From: Daphnia carinata
Lineage: Eukaryota > Arthropoda > Branchiopoda > Diplostraca > Daphniidae
DNA: 64,000 nt
Reading direction: 5' to 3'
Assembly (NCBI RefSeq): GCF_022539665.2
Contig: NC_081334.1
Span: 3,100,001-3,164,000, forward strand
Position 1 is the first letter of the stretch. Every line of letters starts with the position of its first letter. The notes beneath the pieces were generated by a model that was given only the letters and a program-made list of their open reading frames with translations, made no database searches and was not told where the DNA came from. A program made the translations under genes and the position numbers. Below, piece by piece: positions 1 through 10,182 of the stretch.

Positions 1-569
1 AAATTACTTACCAGGGTAATGTTTCCGGATAATAATGCTTCTGGTGAACTTTCTCAGATGATTCTCGGGGCACCATTCACTTTCGTGGGCACAAATTTTA
101 TAAGCATCTGTAGTGTAGTGGTTATCACGGTTGTCTCACACACAACAGGTCCTCAGTTCGATCCTGGGCAGATGCACTTTGTTAATTATTTTAGCAAATA
201 AGAACATGAAACAAACGCAAGTCGTTAAGTCCTATACATCCATGTACACATTTTTAGAATACAAAACACTGAGCCGTAATAATGGATGGAAATGCTGTCA
301 ATTATTAGCAATGAAATAGCGGATAACATCACCATGTTTTCGAGTTTTGTTTTCTAGCTAGCTTCCAGACCCTTAGCGGTATTCCATTTCGACCTCCTAG
401 AAATCAAAGACCCATCGAAATATTCTGCAATCATTATTAGGAAAACAGGCATAAGATTGCAATATTTGAAGACGCGTTCTATCTGTTCTATACCAAATTT
501 GAAAGATCTCTATAGATAACTTCCCCAAAACATGTGGAATACCACCCCGTTTACTGTTTAAAAGATAAA
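1..569. other. Intergenic, no gene seen
   Basis: Only short overlapping reading frames occur here, none with a recognisable protein. It is AT-rich flank upstream of the first tRNA gene. An exon of a gene lying mostly outside the window cannot be excluded. Confidence 0.5.
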
Positions 570-640
570 TGCATTGACCGGGAATCGAACCCGCATCACG
601 TGCGTGGGAGGCACGCATTCTACCATTGAACCATCAATGC
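570..640 (-). tRNA. tRNA-Gly (anticodon CCC)
   Basis: The minus strand folds as a glycine tRNA. The 7-bp acceptor stem GCATTGA/TCAATGC is perfect and A is the discriminator base. The D arm carries GGTTCAATGGTAGA. The anticodon stem CGTGC/GCACG closes the loop CTCCCAC, giving anticodon CCC, which reads GGG. The T arm has the B-box core GGTTCGATTCC but a G-G mismatch at the first T-stem pair. Two relatives lie within 1.4 kb. Isotype and anticodon are read directly; whether the copy is transcribed is not known. Confidence 0.9.
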
Positions 641-1693
641 GCTACAACTATCTATTAGGACAAGAAAAAATTTCTAAGCCATGAGATAAATGTGATTAAT
701 AACGAGCGATGATTGGTAGATTTAAAACCATATTGTTCTCGAATAACTAACAAAAAGCAAAGAAATTAACCCATGATGCTATGCCGAATTGTGTAGGTAG
801 ATAAAATATAACTTAAGATCATTTGTGATTGAATGGGCTACAATCAGACAAACGCCTCGACCTACGGAACACTTGGACAGCCAAACGCCTCGATCTACGG
901 AACACTTGGAAGCACGAACTTTGAAAACGTGTGTTGAACATCTTACTTCCACTGTGGCTTGCTGCTTAAAAAATGGCAGCCCAGACTTTAAACACGTCAC
1001 CAGTCACTCACTAAGCTTTGTTAAATCGCACCACGAATCAATGACAGAGCCCAAACGAAACGATGAAAACAAAAAACTGACCTGTAAATCCGTTTTCTCT
1101 TTGTGTGGACGAGGAGTCGTACAGCTGAATTGTTCAGTAATGTGGAGAAGGTCACTCTTTAAATCCCACATCTCTGATCAGCATTTCCGTTCCCCACGAT
1201 CAATGGAAATAGGAGACATTATTAAAAACATCAACAATTATTAACACTATGCAAAATGTCGATCACAGATATAGAATACAACTAGAAGTAACACACTGTG
1301 AGAATTTTGAGTTGCTAGACACACTTCAACCTTCCAACATCGACAAACGAATGTCTGTTTGTGGTACATATGCCCACCAGCACAGCTCTGCAATCGACGG
1401 CCATTGCGCAATTTTCGTTCCCCTGCCTCCTGGTTTGCAATGGAGACGCAGGAGAACGGATATCAAATGGAACAACCAAAGGAAGGGTAAGCATCCGTTT
1501 TTGTTTGTTATACAAGTTGCTATGAAGTGATTGGCCAGAACAAAACATTGTAAATGAGCATAGATGATGCTTTCGTTGAGGATATCGTGATGCAATTTGT
1601 AAACGATACGGAAAATTCCCTTGTAGTTCGCTTTTACCAAAGATTTATTTTAAATAGTTTACGCTCTTTTTTCTACTACTATTTAATTGTATG
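641..1693. other. Intergenic between tRNA copies; short tandem repeat
   Basis: No recognisable protein gene. A 139-codon open frame (825-1244, +) lacks any domain, and part of it is a direct repeat of about 33 nt (851-883 and 884-912, sharing CTACGGAACACTTGGA). I treat the open frame as fortuitous. Confidence 0.5.
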
Positions 1694-1764
1694 GCGCTGA
1701 TGGTTCAAAGGAAGAATGCTCGCCTCCCACGCGCGGGATCCGGGTTCGATTCCCGGTCAATGCA
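1694..1764 (+). pseudogene. Degenerate tRNA-Gly(CCC)-like copy
   Basis: This is clearly a relative of the two flanking tRNA-Gly copies but on the opposite strand. The T arm (CCGGG/CCCGG around TTCGATT) is perfect and the loop CTCCCAC keeps the CCC anticodon. The acceptor stem GCGCTGA/TCAATGC has a C-A mismatch and a G-T pair. The anticodon stem CTCGC/GCGCG has a T-C mismatch. The D loop reads AAAGGAA instead of AATGGTA, which damages the internal A box. It is probably a tRNA pseudogene, though a weak functional gene is possible. Confidence 0.6.
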
Positions 1765-1885
1765 GTTGAGATTTTATTTGATTGTTGGAACCACCAGAGA
1801 AACAATGAACGACTGAGGACGATATTTGGAACACAAACGGGGCTTTCCTTTACCGACTCGTTAATCGCCAGCAAAATTTAAACAA

Positions 1886-1956
1886 TGCATTGACCGGGAA
1901 TCGAACCCGGATCATGCGCGTGGGAGGCGCACATTCTACCATTGAACCATCAATGC
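1886..1956 (-). tRNA. tRNA-Gly (anticodon CCC)
   Basis: All stems pair on the minus strand: acceptor GCATTGA/TCAATGC with A discriminator, anticodon stem TGCGC/GCGCA around CTCCCAC (anticodon CCC), and T stem CCGGG/CCCGG. It differs from the copy at 570-640 mainly in the anticodon and variable arms and has no T-stem mismatch. It is the best preserved of the three. Confidence 0.93.
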
Positions 1957-2694
1957 TGAAAAAGCTAGCTAGAATTGAAATTATTTGTTAAAGGAGAAAC
2001 AGAAAATGTAATCTTGAAAAATACAGGGTAATTGAACATCTTATCTTTCCCCATCGACTGGAAATCATTGTCGTCAGCATTGGTTTACCTTTTCATAGTC
2101 TAAGCAAAATAACTGCCATTGATAGCGGCAAACGAGCGTATCACCTCTAAAAATTTTAATGTCTTTTAATTTCTTTGCATATTACCGTAGTAGAATGTAG
2201 ACGTTAGGGGAACTGCCATCCATTTGATGTCTCCTACAGTCAGTTCAAGATCGAAAGTAAGCGCATTTCAACGACCGTGTTGTCCACTCTCATCGCCGGA
2301 GAACGGCATAATCTGACGGACGAGCTGAAAGGCAACTGCTGCGTCTGAAACAAGAAAAGCTAGTTATAAACGCATTTCTAAAATTAAAGACATTGCAATC
2401 TATGAAACTGGCCAGTGACACAATTTAAATCAAACCGGTGAGTCAAAATATTTAAACCAACAAGAGTTAGTTAAAGATAACGCTTCCAAATATGTCCTTT
2501 TCTCTCGTCGAGTATATCCGGAGGCAAATTCGCTAGATGCTATAACAGAACTGACGTTGGCGATCCTTAATAAGCAATTGCTCATTCTGAGAAAAAAAGC
2601 GACAAATAAATTTTCCCAACGAAACCAATACGTATGTTATTCGAATGCTGGTTAGTATCGTTACTCTTCAAACTGATAGATACTAAGCGTCATC
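1957..2694. other. Upstream region of SdhC, no gene seen
   Basis: No coding or RNA gene recognised. The last few hundred bases must contain the SdhC promoter and 5' leader, but I see no clear TATA element. Confidence 0.5.
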
Positions 2695-3446
2695 ATGTCT
2701 CTTCTGAGGTACGTAAAATAATCCAGCGAAATGTAACAAAATAAGTGAAAATTAAGTTTTTGAGTACAGGTGCGTAAACTTGAGATTACTAAGGGAGGCT
2801 ACGAATAAGTGTTCACCTGCTACATCAGTGAGGTATGTGTCAGATCACTATACCTTGTGGAAAGACTGTGAAATCCTATATAAATTTCTAACGGATAATG
2901 TCTCAAGGCTGCAACAGAAACGCTGGGTAAACGTTAAAGCAAAAGAAATGGAGAATGCTGCCCAAGTTCTGGGAGGAGTAGAGTTCGAAATAAAAAACAA
3001 AAATTTGAAACGCCCGCTCTCTCCACATCTTTCCATTCATAAGATGTGGAGTAACATGGTTCTATCCATGACGCATAGGTTCACAGGCGTTTTTCTATAT
3101 GTAATTCCATTTGGATTGGCTTCAGGTGAGAACTACTTCTTGCTGTTTTAGATTAATTGCTAATATATCTTCAATTAATTTCAACCTTGATTTTTTAGTA
3201 GCAATTTGGTTACCAGAATCTTACCCAGACTATTTGGGTACGCTGGAAGCCATGCATCTGAATAAGTTCATTATTGCCACCACAAAATTTCTCATAGCCT
3301 TACCCTTTTCGTTCCACTTTTTAAGTGGAATCCGGCATATTATTTGGGATACTGGCCATTGGTTGACAGTGAAGGAGGTCAATCGGTCCGGATACATTCT
3401 TATAGTCCTCGCAGTTGCCTTGGCGATTCATCTTACATCTTTATAG
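2695..3446 (+). CDS. SdhC: Succinate dehydrogenase cytochrome b560 subunit
   Basis: Complex II membrane anchor of the inner mitochondrial membrane. With SDHD it binds haem b and ubiquinone. Exons 2695-2708, 2770-3125 and 3199-3446 join in frame. The first exon codes only MSLL plus two bases. The mature part begins at the family signature RPLSPHLSIHK, followed by SMTHRFTG, which contributes to the quinone site. Three hydrophobic helices follow. The third exon contains FHFLSGIRHIIWDTGH, where the conserved haem-ligand histidine region lies. About 205 residues, slightly longer than usual because of a long N-terminal presequence of uncertain exact start. The ATG at 2695 is chosen because splicing from it opens the frame. 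An AATAAA lies shortly after the stop. Confidence 0.9.
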
Positions 3447-4512
3447 AAACACAAAAATCAATAAATATTAATAATTCACCGCAGATCTTTGACAATAATG
3501 CATTGACACAAAGTAAAGCATGTAGGTTTTGGAATTTATGCAGAAAACACTGTTGCCCGGATGAAAACCGAATAGATTTCACTAAAGTTATGTTGACTAC
3601 AAAAATCAAGACCGGTCAACACTTCGTTTGGTGTAATTCTAGGGCTTGGCTTCGACAGGAAAATATTACCAGCTCAAACAATTTCCTACTAAGATTACTA
3701 AGAAATTCGTCCGAGCATTTCACTGTGAAACGAATACTACGAAGAAAATGGATTCCTCGGGCAGATTGGCAAAACTATCATACATCGCCACGTGGTCTGT
3801 ACAGCTTGCTACAAGTACCATTCGCAATGCTCACAAAGAAATGGGCAATCTTTGCAGGCACAGAAACTTGGAAGATTTTACACTCTAGAGATCGATATTT
3901 TGGTTTACTTTTTTAGTGTATGGAAGTGTTTGCAAGTTATTTACAGAAAATCCATCTGGAAAACGCAAGTTTACACAAAAATACTTTTCGACTATCCCAA
4001 ATACATGGCCGGGGCTTAGTCAAACAATGGTATTCATTCCCTGATGCACACCACAATCCGAGTATTTCTTTAAAAAAAAAAACTACCTTATTTGTAGGTT
4101 GATTTAAAAAAAAAAAGAAAACGGTGGATACTGCAAACTTAGAATCACAATACTCACCAACGATGTAATTTTTGTTCTAGAAATAAGGGGATGTACAATG
4201 TTGCCAATTATTTTGTAGAATTTTCCATTTGTTTTCGAATTTTGTTTTGTTTTTTGGAGCCCACATAATTAGTTCGTTGAGTAGAGAAATTTGTTTTAAC
4301 AGGCAGTTAATAAAATCTTTACTCATGAACAGGCAACAAAACCTGCGGAAAACGATGCCATTTCTGTAACTAAAACGCAGTCATGACCTCGTTTATGTTC
4401 TTCTAAAAATTAACTAAACAAAAAATGTATTAAGACCACGTAATCAGAATTATATGCAACGTTCAAAATATATTCAACAATTTCATAAATACACAGGAAT
4501 TCCTTTGTAAAG
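3447..4512. other. SdhC-RpL3 convergent intergenic region
   Basis: This holds the SdhC 3' UTR and, at the right, the RpL3 3' UTR on the other strand. Between about 3450 and 4000 several plus-strand frames stay open at once, but none gives a recognisable domain or convincing exon. Runs of A (4070-4120) lie in the middle. Confidence 0.45.
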
Positions 4513-6970
4513 TTATGCCTTAACTGCCGCAGCTGGAGTAGTTGCTGCAACAGGAGTCTTCGACTTCTTTGTTGGCCCCATAAATTGGGCCTTATCAGCT
4601 GGCGTCTGGAATCTTCCATGGCCGAATTTCGAAGACGTATCGATAAATTTAAGCTCGATCTTCTCGAGAGCAACACGTTTCGCGCTCGTGACCAAAGCCT
4701 GTAAAATCAAACAGGTTACCAACGCCCTTCTACAATTCTAATAATAATAATAAATCTGTTTCAGTCCTATCATTAAATTTCACATGGTTATCAAACAAAT
4801 AATTAGGCTCTTAGGTTTATCATCACGTGTTATCAGAAAAAAAATGCACACGCATGACACATACCTTGCGCAACGTGATGACGCGTTTCTTGGGCCCCAT
4901 ACAACAACCCTTGATCATGATGAAATCATTGTTAACCTCACCATAATGAGGGAAACCACCCATAGGGGTGATGGACTTGTCAGTTAAGTCGTACTCGGTA
5001 GCGGCGTTGTTCTTGATAACCTTAAATGAAACAAACAATAACGATTTGCCCGTCAGAAGTGGAAAAGGAATGTATCCAACCAAGGTGACCAACGATAGTT
5101 ATAAAAACTTAAGATTGAGCATAAATAGTAGGACCACTTAATTTACGAGATCCTCTAGCACCCAAATGTTATGTATACACAAGACAGGTGACTCTGAGGC
5201 TCGACAATAATTTTGAATTTTACATACCTTGCCCTTCCGCGTGTGAATACCCTTCCCAATACGGTAAATCTTTTTGTTCATCTCTGTGCGGTGATGGTAC
5301 CCTTTCTGACCAGCACGGGCAACAGTATACTGCACACGAGACGGATGCCAGGCTCCAATACAAGCAACCTTCCGGAGACCCTTGTGAGTCTTGCGAGGAA
5401 GCTTGCGGGTATGCCAACGAGATGTTACACCTAAGAGATTAAACAACTTTAGGAATCGAAGTCTCACAATCTTACAAAAGAAAGTAAAAGGGGCGATCAA
5501 AAGGAAGGCAACATAATTTCAACATGGTACTCTGACAGCATTTAAGCGTTATTCATCATTTCGAATAGAGATAAATGTAATACATATGGAAGTTTACCTT
5601 TAAATCCTTTTCCCTTAGTAACACCAATAACGTCTATCATCTCATCTTGAGCGAAGATAGATGTGATTGGGACAGTTTTCTCCAAGTGCTGACGTGCCCA
5701 ATCAACTTTTTGCCGCACCGTCCCTCCATTAACCTGGATCTCCATCATATGAGCCTTCTTTTGGCGTTGGCGAAGCAGCTTCATCTGCAAAACGACCAAA
5801 CATGTTAGTATAGATCCCACAGACTAAACATGACGGACTACCAACCTGCGTATGTGCAACGACACGAATCACTTTGCAATATCTCTTCATTGCTCTTAAC
5901 TCCTTTTCTATGACTTTTTTTCCCAAATCATCTTGCCATTTCTTTGAAGCCTTAGTGAAGGCCTTCTTCTTAGACTTATACCTTCAAGATACAAAATTAA
6001 TGAAGAACCACAAGGGAACCAGTCTCATCAGTTTAAACAGAGAGGAGACTAGGAACCCAATTAGATTCGTAGCTCATAGACATTGGTCTAGAGGAGCTTG
6101 AAAATTAATGAGCATTTTTAACAAATAAATGGTTTTAAGAATAGTCATCAGATCGCCCTAGTTCAAGCAAAGTTTGTCTTCAGGCTTTGAAAAGCTCAGG
6201 AACCATATTAAATCATCATTTGACCATCTTAAACCTAATAGAAACTTGAAGTACCAATTTTTGTAGAAACGTCGACGACAGTCCTCTCCAATGTGTTCTG
6301 CCCAGACCGTCTTCAAAGCACGGAGGCCTCTAGGTGTAGCAACATACCCAACAATGCCTACAATGACCATGGGAGGTGTCTCCAAAATTGTTACAGCTTC
6401 AACAACCTCTTTCTTGTTAACCTCTGTGGACAAGAATAAAGGGTTAGTTGTGTACATCTTCACAGATTAAAACCTAGAAAGACTACTACAAATCGACCTA
6501 TAAAAAACTTATACTTACTAGAGCCAGGTTTGTCACATTCACGAACAATGTGCGTCATGCCAGCCTTGTATCCCAAGAAAGCTGTCAAATGAATAGGTTT
6601 CTTGGGATCATCACGAGGGAATGACTTCACGCGGCCACGGATAGAGCGACAGCGCTTCTTCGGGTAGAAACCCATAGATCCATGGCGAGGAGCGCTAAAC
6701 TTACGGTGAGACTAAAAAAAGACCACCAATTTTTCATGAAATTGACATCGATTAATAGCGCATTCATTTAGAAGAATGGCACGGACACGCGGGTCACTTC
6801 AATTTTCAGCAAATCAATTTAGCAAAAAAATTATCTCTAAAACTTAAATGTTTTACAACCACAGGACATAGAATTTATCCCACTTGCATTTACATAGAAA
6901 ATATTATTGCAAACGACATGTATTACAATTAACTTAGAAATTAATGTACGAAAACATTTTCACTCACCAT
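4513..6970 (-). CDS. RpL3: 60S ribosomal protein L3 (uL3)
   Basis: uL3 sits near the peptidyl transferase centre of the large ribosomal subunit. Exons in transcription order: 6970-6968 (only the ATG), 6711-6519, 6423-6255, 5981-5846, 5784-5598, 5430-5228, 5020-4865, 4698-4513. The joined protein starts [16 protein letters not shown] and includes [15 protein letters not shown] and GWWD-equivalent loop sequences [15 protein letters not shown]. It ends in a short Ala/Lys-rich tail, about 410 residues, the normal size. An initiator codon alone on the first exon is common in ribosomal protein genes. Intron 3 carries a box C/D snoRNA candidate. The gene diverges from the C1orf198 homologue across 245 bp. 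Confidence 0.97.
6143..6225 (-). ncRNA. Box C/D snoRNA candidate in RpL3 intron 3
   Basis: Within the intron (6254-5982), on the host strand, an 83-nt element shows the box C/D layout. A 5' GGTCA pairs with a 3' TGACT as a terminal stem. Just inside lie a C box ATGATGA and a D box CTGA. Internal CTGA motifs could serve as D'. The bases just upstream of box D, GAACTAGGGCG, are complementary to CGCCCTAGTTC, which I recall as a conserved stretch of arthropod 18S rRNA. By the D+5 rule the target would be a cytidine in that stretch. The boxes and stem are seen directly; the rRNA match is from memory. Ribosomal protein introns are a classic snoRNA location. Confidence 0.7.
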
Positions 6971-7215
6971 GACTGGACCAAGATGGAGATCGTAAGTGAT
7001 AGTAGCGTTGCTAAATGGCTTCGACGACAGCTACGCGTTGGTCTTTTCCAAGCATAGTTTGCCAGATTTTACTATTTCGACCTTCACCATTTCTTTAAAA
7101 ACTGTAAATGTGAATGTGGCAACGTTTGTCCTATTGACCAAAATAAGGAAATCTGTGCCATGAAAGCAGGAAGATAAACGTTATTGTTCTGTCACTGTGT
7201 ACCACTAAATAAAAA
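6971..7215. promoter_or_regulatory. Shared divergent promoter, RpL3 / C1orf198 homologue
   Basis: Only 245 bp separate the RpL3 initiator codon (minus) from the ATG of the next gene (plus). Both promoters and both 5' leaders must lie here. No TATA box is evident. Pyrimidine-rich stretches near the RpL3 start would suit a TOP-type leader, but the transcription start is not determined. Confidence 0.5.
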
Positions 7216-7882
7216 ATGGAGAACCTACGCCTTGTTTCCGATGAATATTTTCGTTCGCTCAGTTCTATCGCAAAACGCATTTGTGATGATATTAGTTCGA
7301 CTCGTGAAAACTATGAATCTGCTTGGAACTATCTTAGTGTTGAAGAACAAAATCAAGTAATCAACGAAAGCCTCATCTATCCTGATGCTGTCTTAAGATA
7401 TTCGATAATGGCCGAGCCGTACAAGCCAGTAGAGAGTTTCCCCACACTGAAACTCTCCTGTGGCTGTAAAGTTTTGCAAGATGAAACAGGTTCAGAATGG
7501 AGAGATGAGCATTCTGCACCATTCTCGTGGAAAACTTCAAGTCAGATGCTGGACATCTCGACCAAAACAAACCCTTCCCAGGTCAAAGAAACTAACCAAC
7601 TCCCGAAAAAGAAAAAGCCACCAATGCCACCACCAAAACCTCCCAAGGCAGTAGTGACTCAGGACATTGATGTCAAAGCTCATGACAAAAGCAACCACAG
7701 TGAGATGGTGAATGACTCTAGTAGTCAGCAAGATAGTTCCACTCTATCTGAGGATGAATTCTCATCTCTAAGCTCCCAGGTATGATTCTCTGATTTGCTT
7801 TTCGTATTGTAGAAATTATGACGTATGAATTTTCTTTCAGGCTTTACCAAAGACTGGGTGTGAATTTTTGGATAACTGGTAA
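7216..7882 (+). CDS. C1orf198 homologue (DUF4706-type protein)
   Basis: Function unknown in any animal as far as I know. Exons 7216-7779 and 7841-7882 give 201 residues. The N-terminal part contains EYFRSLSSIAKRICDDI, and later WRDEHSAPFSWKTSSQM, which matches the family's conserved WQDEHSAPFSWETKSQM block. The second exon codes only the last 13 residues, ending CEFLDNW, equivalent to the vertebrate terminal FDFLDNW. The middle is low complexity with a KKKKPPMPPPKPPK run and a Ser-rich acidic stretch. It is shorter than the vertebrate protein, which has a longer disordered middle. Identification rests on the two conserved ends. Confidence 0.8.
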
Positions 7883-10182
7883 TGCTATATAACTAACATG
7901 CTATCAACTGCTGGATTTTGATCTGCCAAACTGTTTATGTTGCCACTCAATTTATTAGAAACAAAATATATATGCAGAAGAATTGATTGTGTATTTATGT
8001 CAGGCTATGACCACCCTATTTTAGATTACACTGCCTTTATTATAATACATGCTGTGTATCAACATTTTACTCAACACTTTACACCATCAGCCAGGGCTCT
8101 GTCAATGATATACGATAGTGAGAGAAATTACGTTATTAAAAGCTGGAGGCTACTCGCTCGTTTTCAATCAAGTTCGGTTTTCTGTCAGAAATGGTACAAG
8201 GTTTTTTTACGGTGATTCTCTGGTTAGTGAGTTGGAAAACAACCAAAAACTAGTCCTTCACGACCAAGGTGCTCTGTCGTAAAGGAATAAAGGAGGTTCA
8301 TGGAGTTAGCAATCTATCGCCTAATTTTCTCCTCCCACGGTCTCCACCCCGCCGTATGACCACGCTTCACTGGATTTACCCGCGGTTTACTGCGCAGGCT
8401 GCATAGAGAAGCAGTCGCGGTCTCGTCACCAACTAACCATGTTGCGATAGTTTGTCCCTGTCAACAGAAGTTTGGAATATTACATATCAAGCAAGCATTC
8501 ACAAAAATAGGAATTCTTCAATAAAAATAGTAAGGACAGTAACTTTCTTTTCCTAACAAAGATTTGAGATTATGCCTAAGCTGGCATAATTTGGATCGTC
8601 ATGTTTCAGTGTGTTTCCGTTCCTGAGTTCAACGTAGAGATGTGCAAAATAATGCAAAAGTAAAGCAAACAAGTTTATCAGAACAACGAACGTTTGTTAC
8701 CTTGGTATAAACATGACGTCCACGCGATTATTTTGCTTTAGTTTCAAATTTTACGATCGTCCTTCACGAATTCCAACAAAGCGCGTGGCCACTGATTCTT
8801 TATTCTACCTCCCGGCTACGATAGGTGGACGTAAGCAAAACACAAGGCCAACCAGTTTTAAAGTGTGTAAGTTGGTGGATATCTTACAAACTTTCCTGCA
8901 TGTAAAAGATACTGTATTTAATTTTTTTTTGATACATTTAAGAAAAACAACTTGTTTCATTTGAAGATAAGGTATTGTGTTACATACCCGTTACCAGGAA
9001 ACTGTGTTACATTTCTATCCAAGTTGGTGCATCATTAATATTTACGGCGTAGTTAGCAGACGGCTATGAAGTCATGTCGTGCGAGGTCATATACCTGGGC
9101 AAAATTAAACCGACAGATAATATAGCAATAAAATACCTTTGTTTCTGTACATCGAAGTTCCATTACGTGTGTTGATGAGAAGCTGAAGTACAGAGCTTTG
9201 ACCTTGCCATTGGGGATTTAGAGGCTTACCAGTAAAGGAAAACGAGCCTTTTTGGTCTTTAACATGCTTCCTCATTTTTCAAAGACAGCAAACACGACCA
9301 AACTTCCTGTTCCTTGAATAATCTTCCCACAAGGACGCAACGCCTGAATTGTACATATACAAGAATTGCCCAACCGTCCATTCCATCTTTAATGTTCCAA
9401 GAATTACGTTCAATAAGGTTCAAAACAACCTTTTTGTTTTACTTTTCAGGCCAAGGTAGTTTTACCCTACACATTCCTTGAGAAAGGATAACTATGGCCA
9501 AATATCATCGTCTAATCCACGACAAAGGGCTAGGGTCAACGAACTACCGAGGCTAACAGATCATAGGAAAACAATTGAAACAATATATAAATACATCCCA
9601 TTCGCCTTGGGGATACAATTAATACTACACCCTTCAGTTGAAAACTTGAAGGTAGCACAAATTCCAAATACTTTACTTAAATGGCAGCGGTTCCAATGAC
9701 CTGAAGTAAATCAACGTCCATTATCTCAGAATCGACATTACCAAGCAGACTCAAAGAGATGAAGATTCATGGCATCCTTGAAGTTGGCCATCCACAGAAC
9801 TTAAACTTAACTTAAACTTAGTGGCTTGCTTACTCTAAAAAAGCTACCGTATCCAAGCTTTCTGAGACCTTGTTAAAAATGCGACTAGGGACTGACGCCA
9901 GCTTTAGCCAGGAGCGACTTCCTCGTTGTAGCGCTGTAGTACAAAGGCTATTTTGACTATAGATGGAGCCATTGGGAAAGAAACCTGTCAAAGAATTGCT
10001 GGTATACATATACACACACACACGCATACGCACACACATACACAAAGGAACAGTGGAGTTGTCTAGTTCGTGGCTGCTATTCTCGACTTTTTCACTTGCT
10101 TAATTTAATCATTAGTTGGTAGAAATATGTTTTCTTGTGCAAACGTCTCGACGTTTTGAACATCGTTGTCGTGTAAAACGTT
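7883..10182. other. Long gene-poor stretch before the BTB gene
   Basis: About 2.3 kb without a recognisable exon on either strand. Several open frames under 95 codons have no domain. Small repeats are present: a TTAAACTTAA-type repeat (9799-9820) and a CA-rich run (10011-10043). The right part probably contains the promoter and 5' UTR of the BTB gene. Confidence 0.5.
10011..10043. repeat. CA-rich microsatellite
   Basis: Imperfect CA dinucleotide run with CG and TA interruptions, about 140 bp upstream of the BTB gene start. Likely length-variable. Confidence 0.8.

Noticed and set aside
825-1244. 139-codon plus-strand open frame
   Set aside because: Partly made of a 33-nt direct repeat, no recognisable domain, no codon-use or neighbour support.
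3344-3916. 190-codon plus-strand open frame overlapping the SdhC end
   Set aside because: It is out of frame with SdhC, overlaps other open frames in the AT-rich 3' region, and shows no domain or splice logic.
4699-4864. Second box C/D snoRNA in the last RpL3 intron (C-like GTGATGA at 4826-4820, CTGA at 4764-4761)
   Set aside because: No terminal stem next to the boxes and no rRNA complementarity that I recognise.
5431-5597. C-box-like ATGATGA in another RpL3 intron
   Set aside because: No D box CTGA downstream in the intron.
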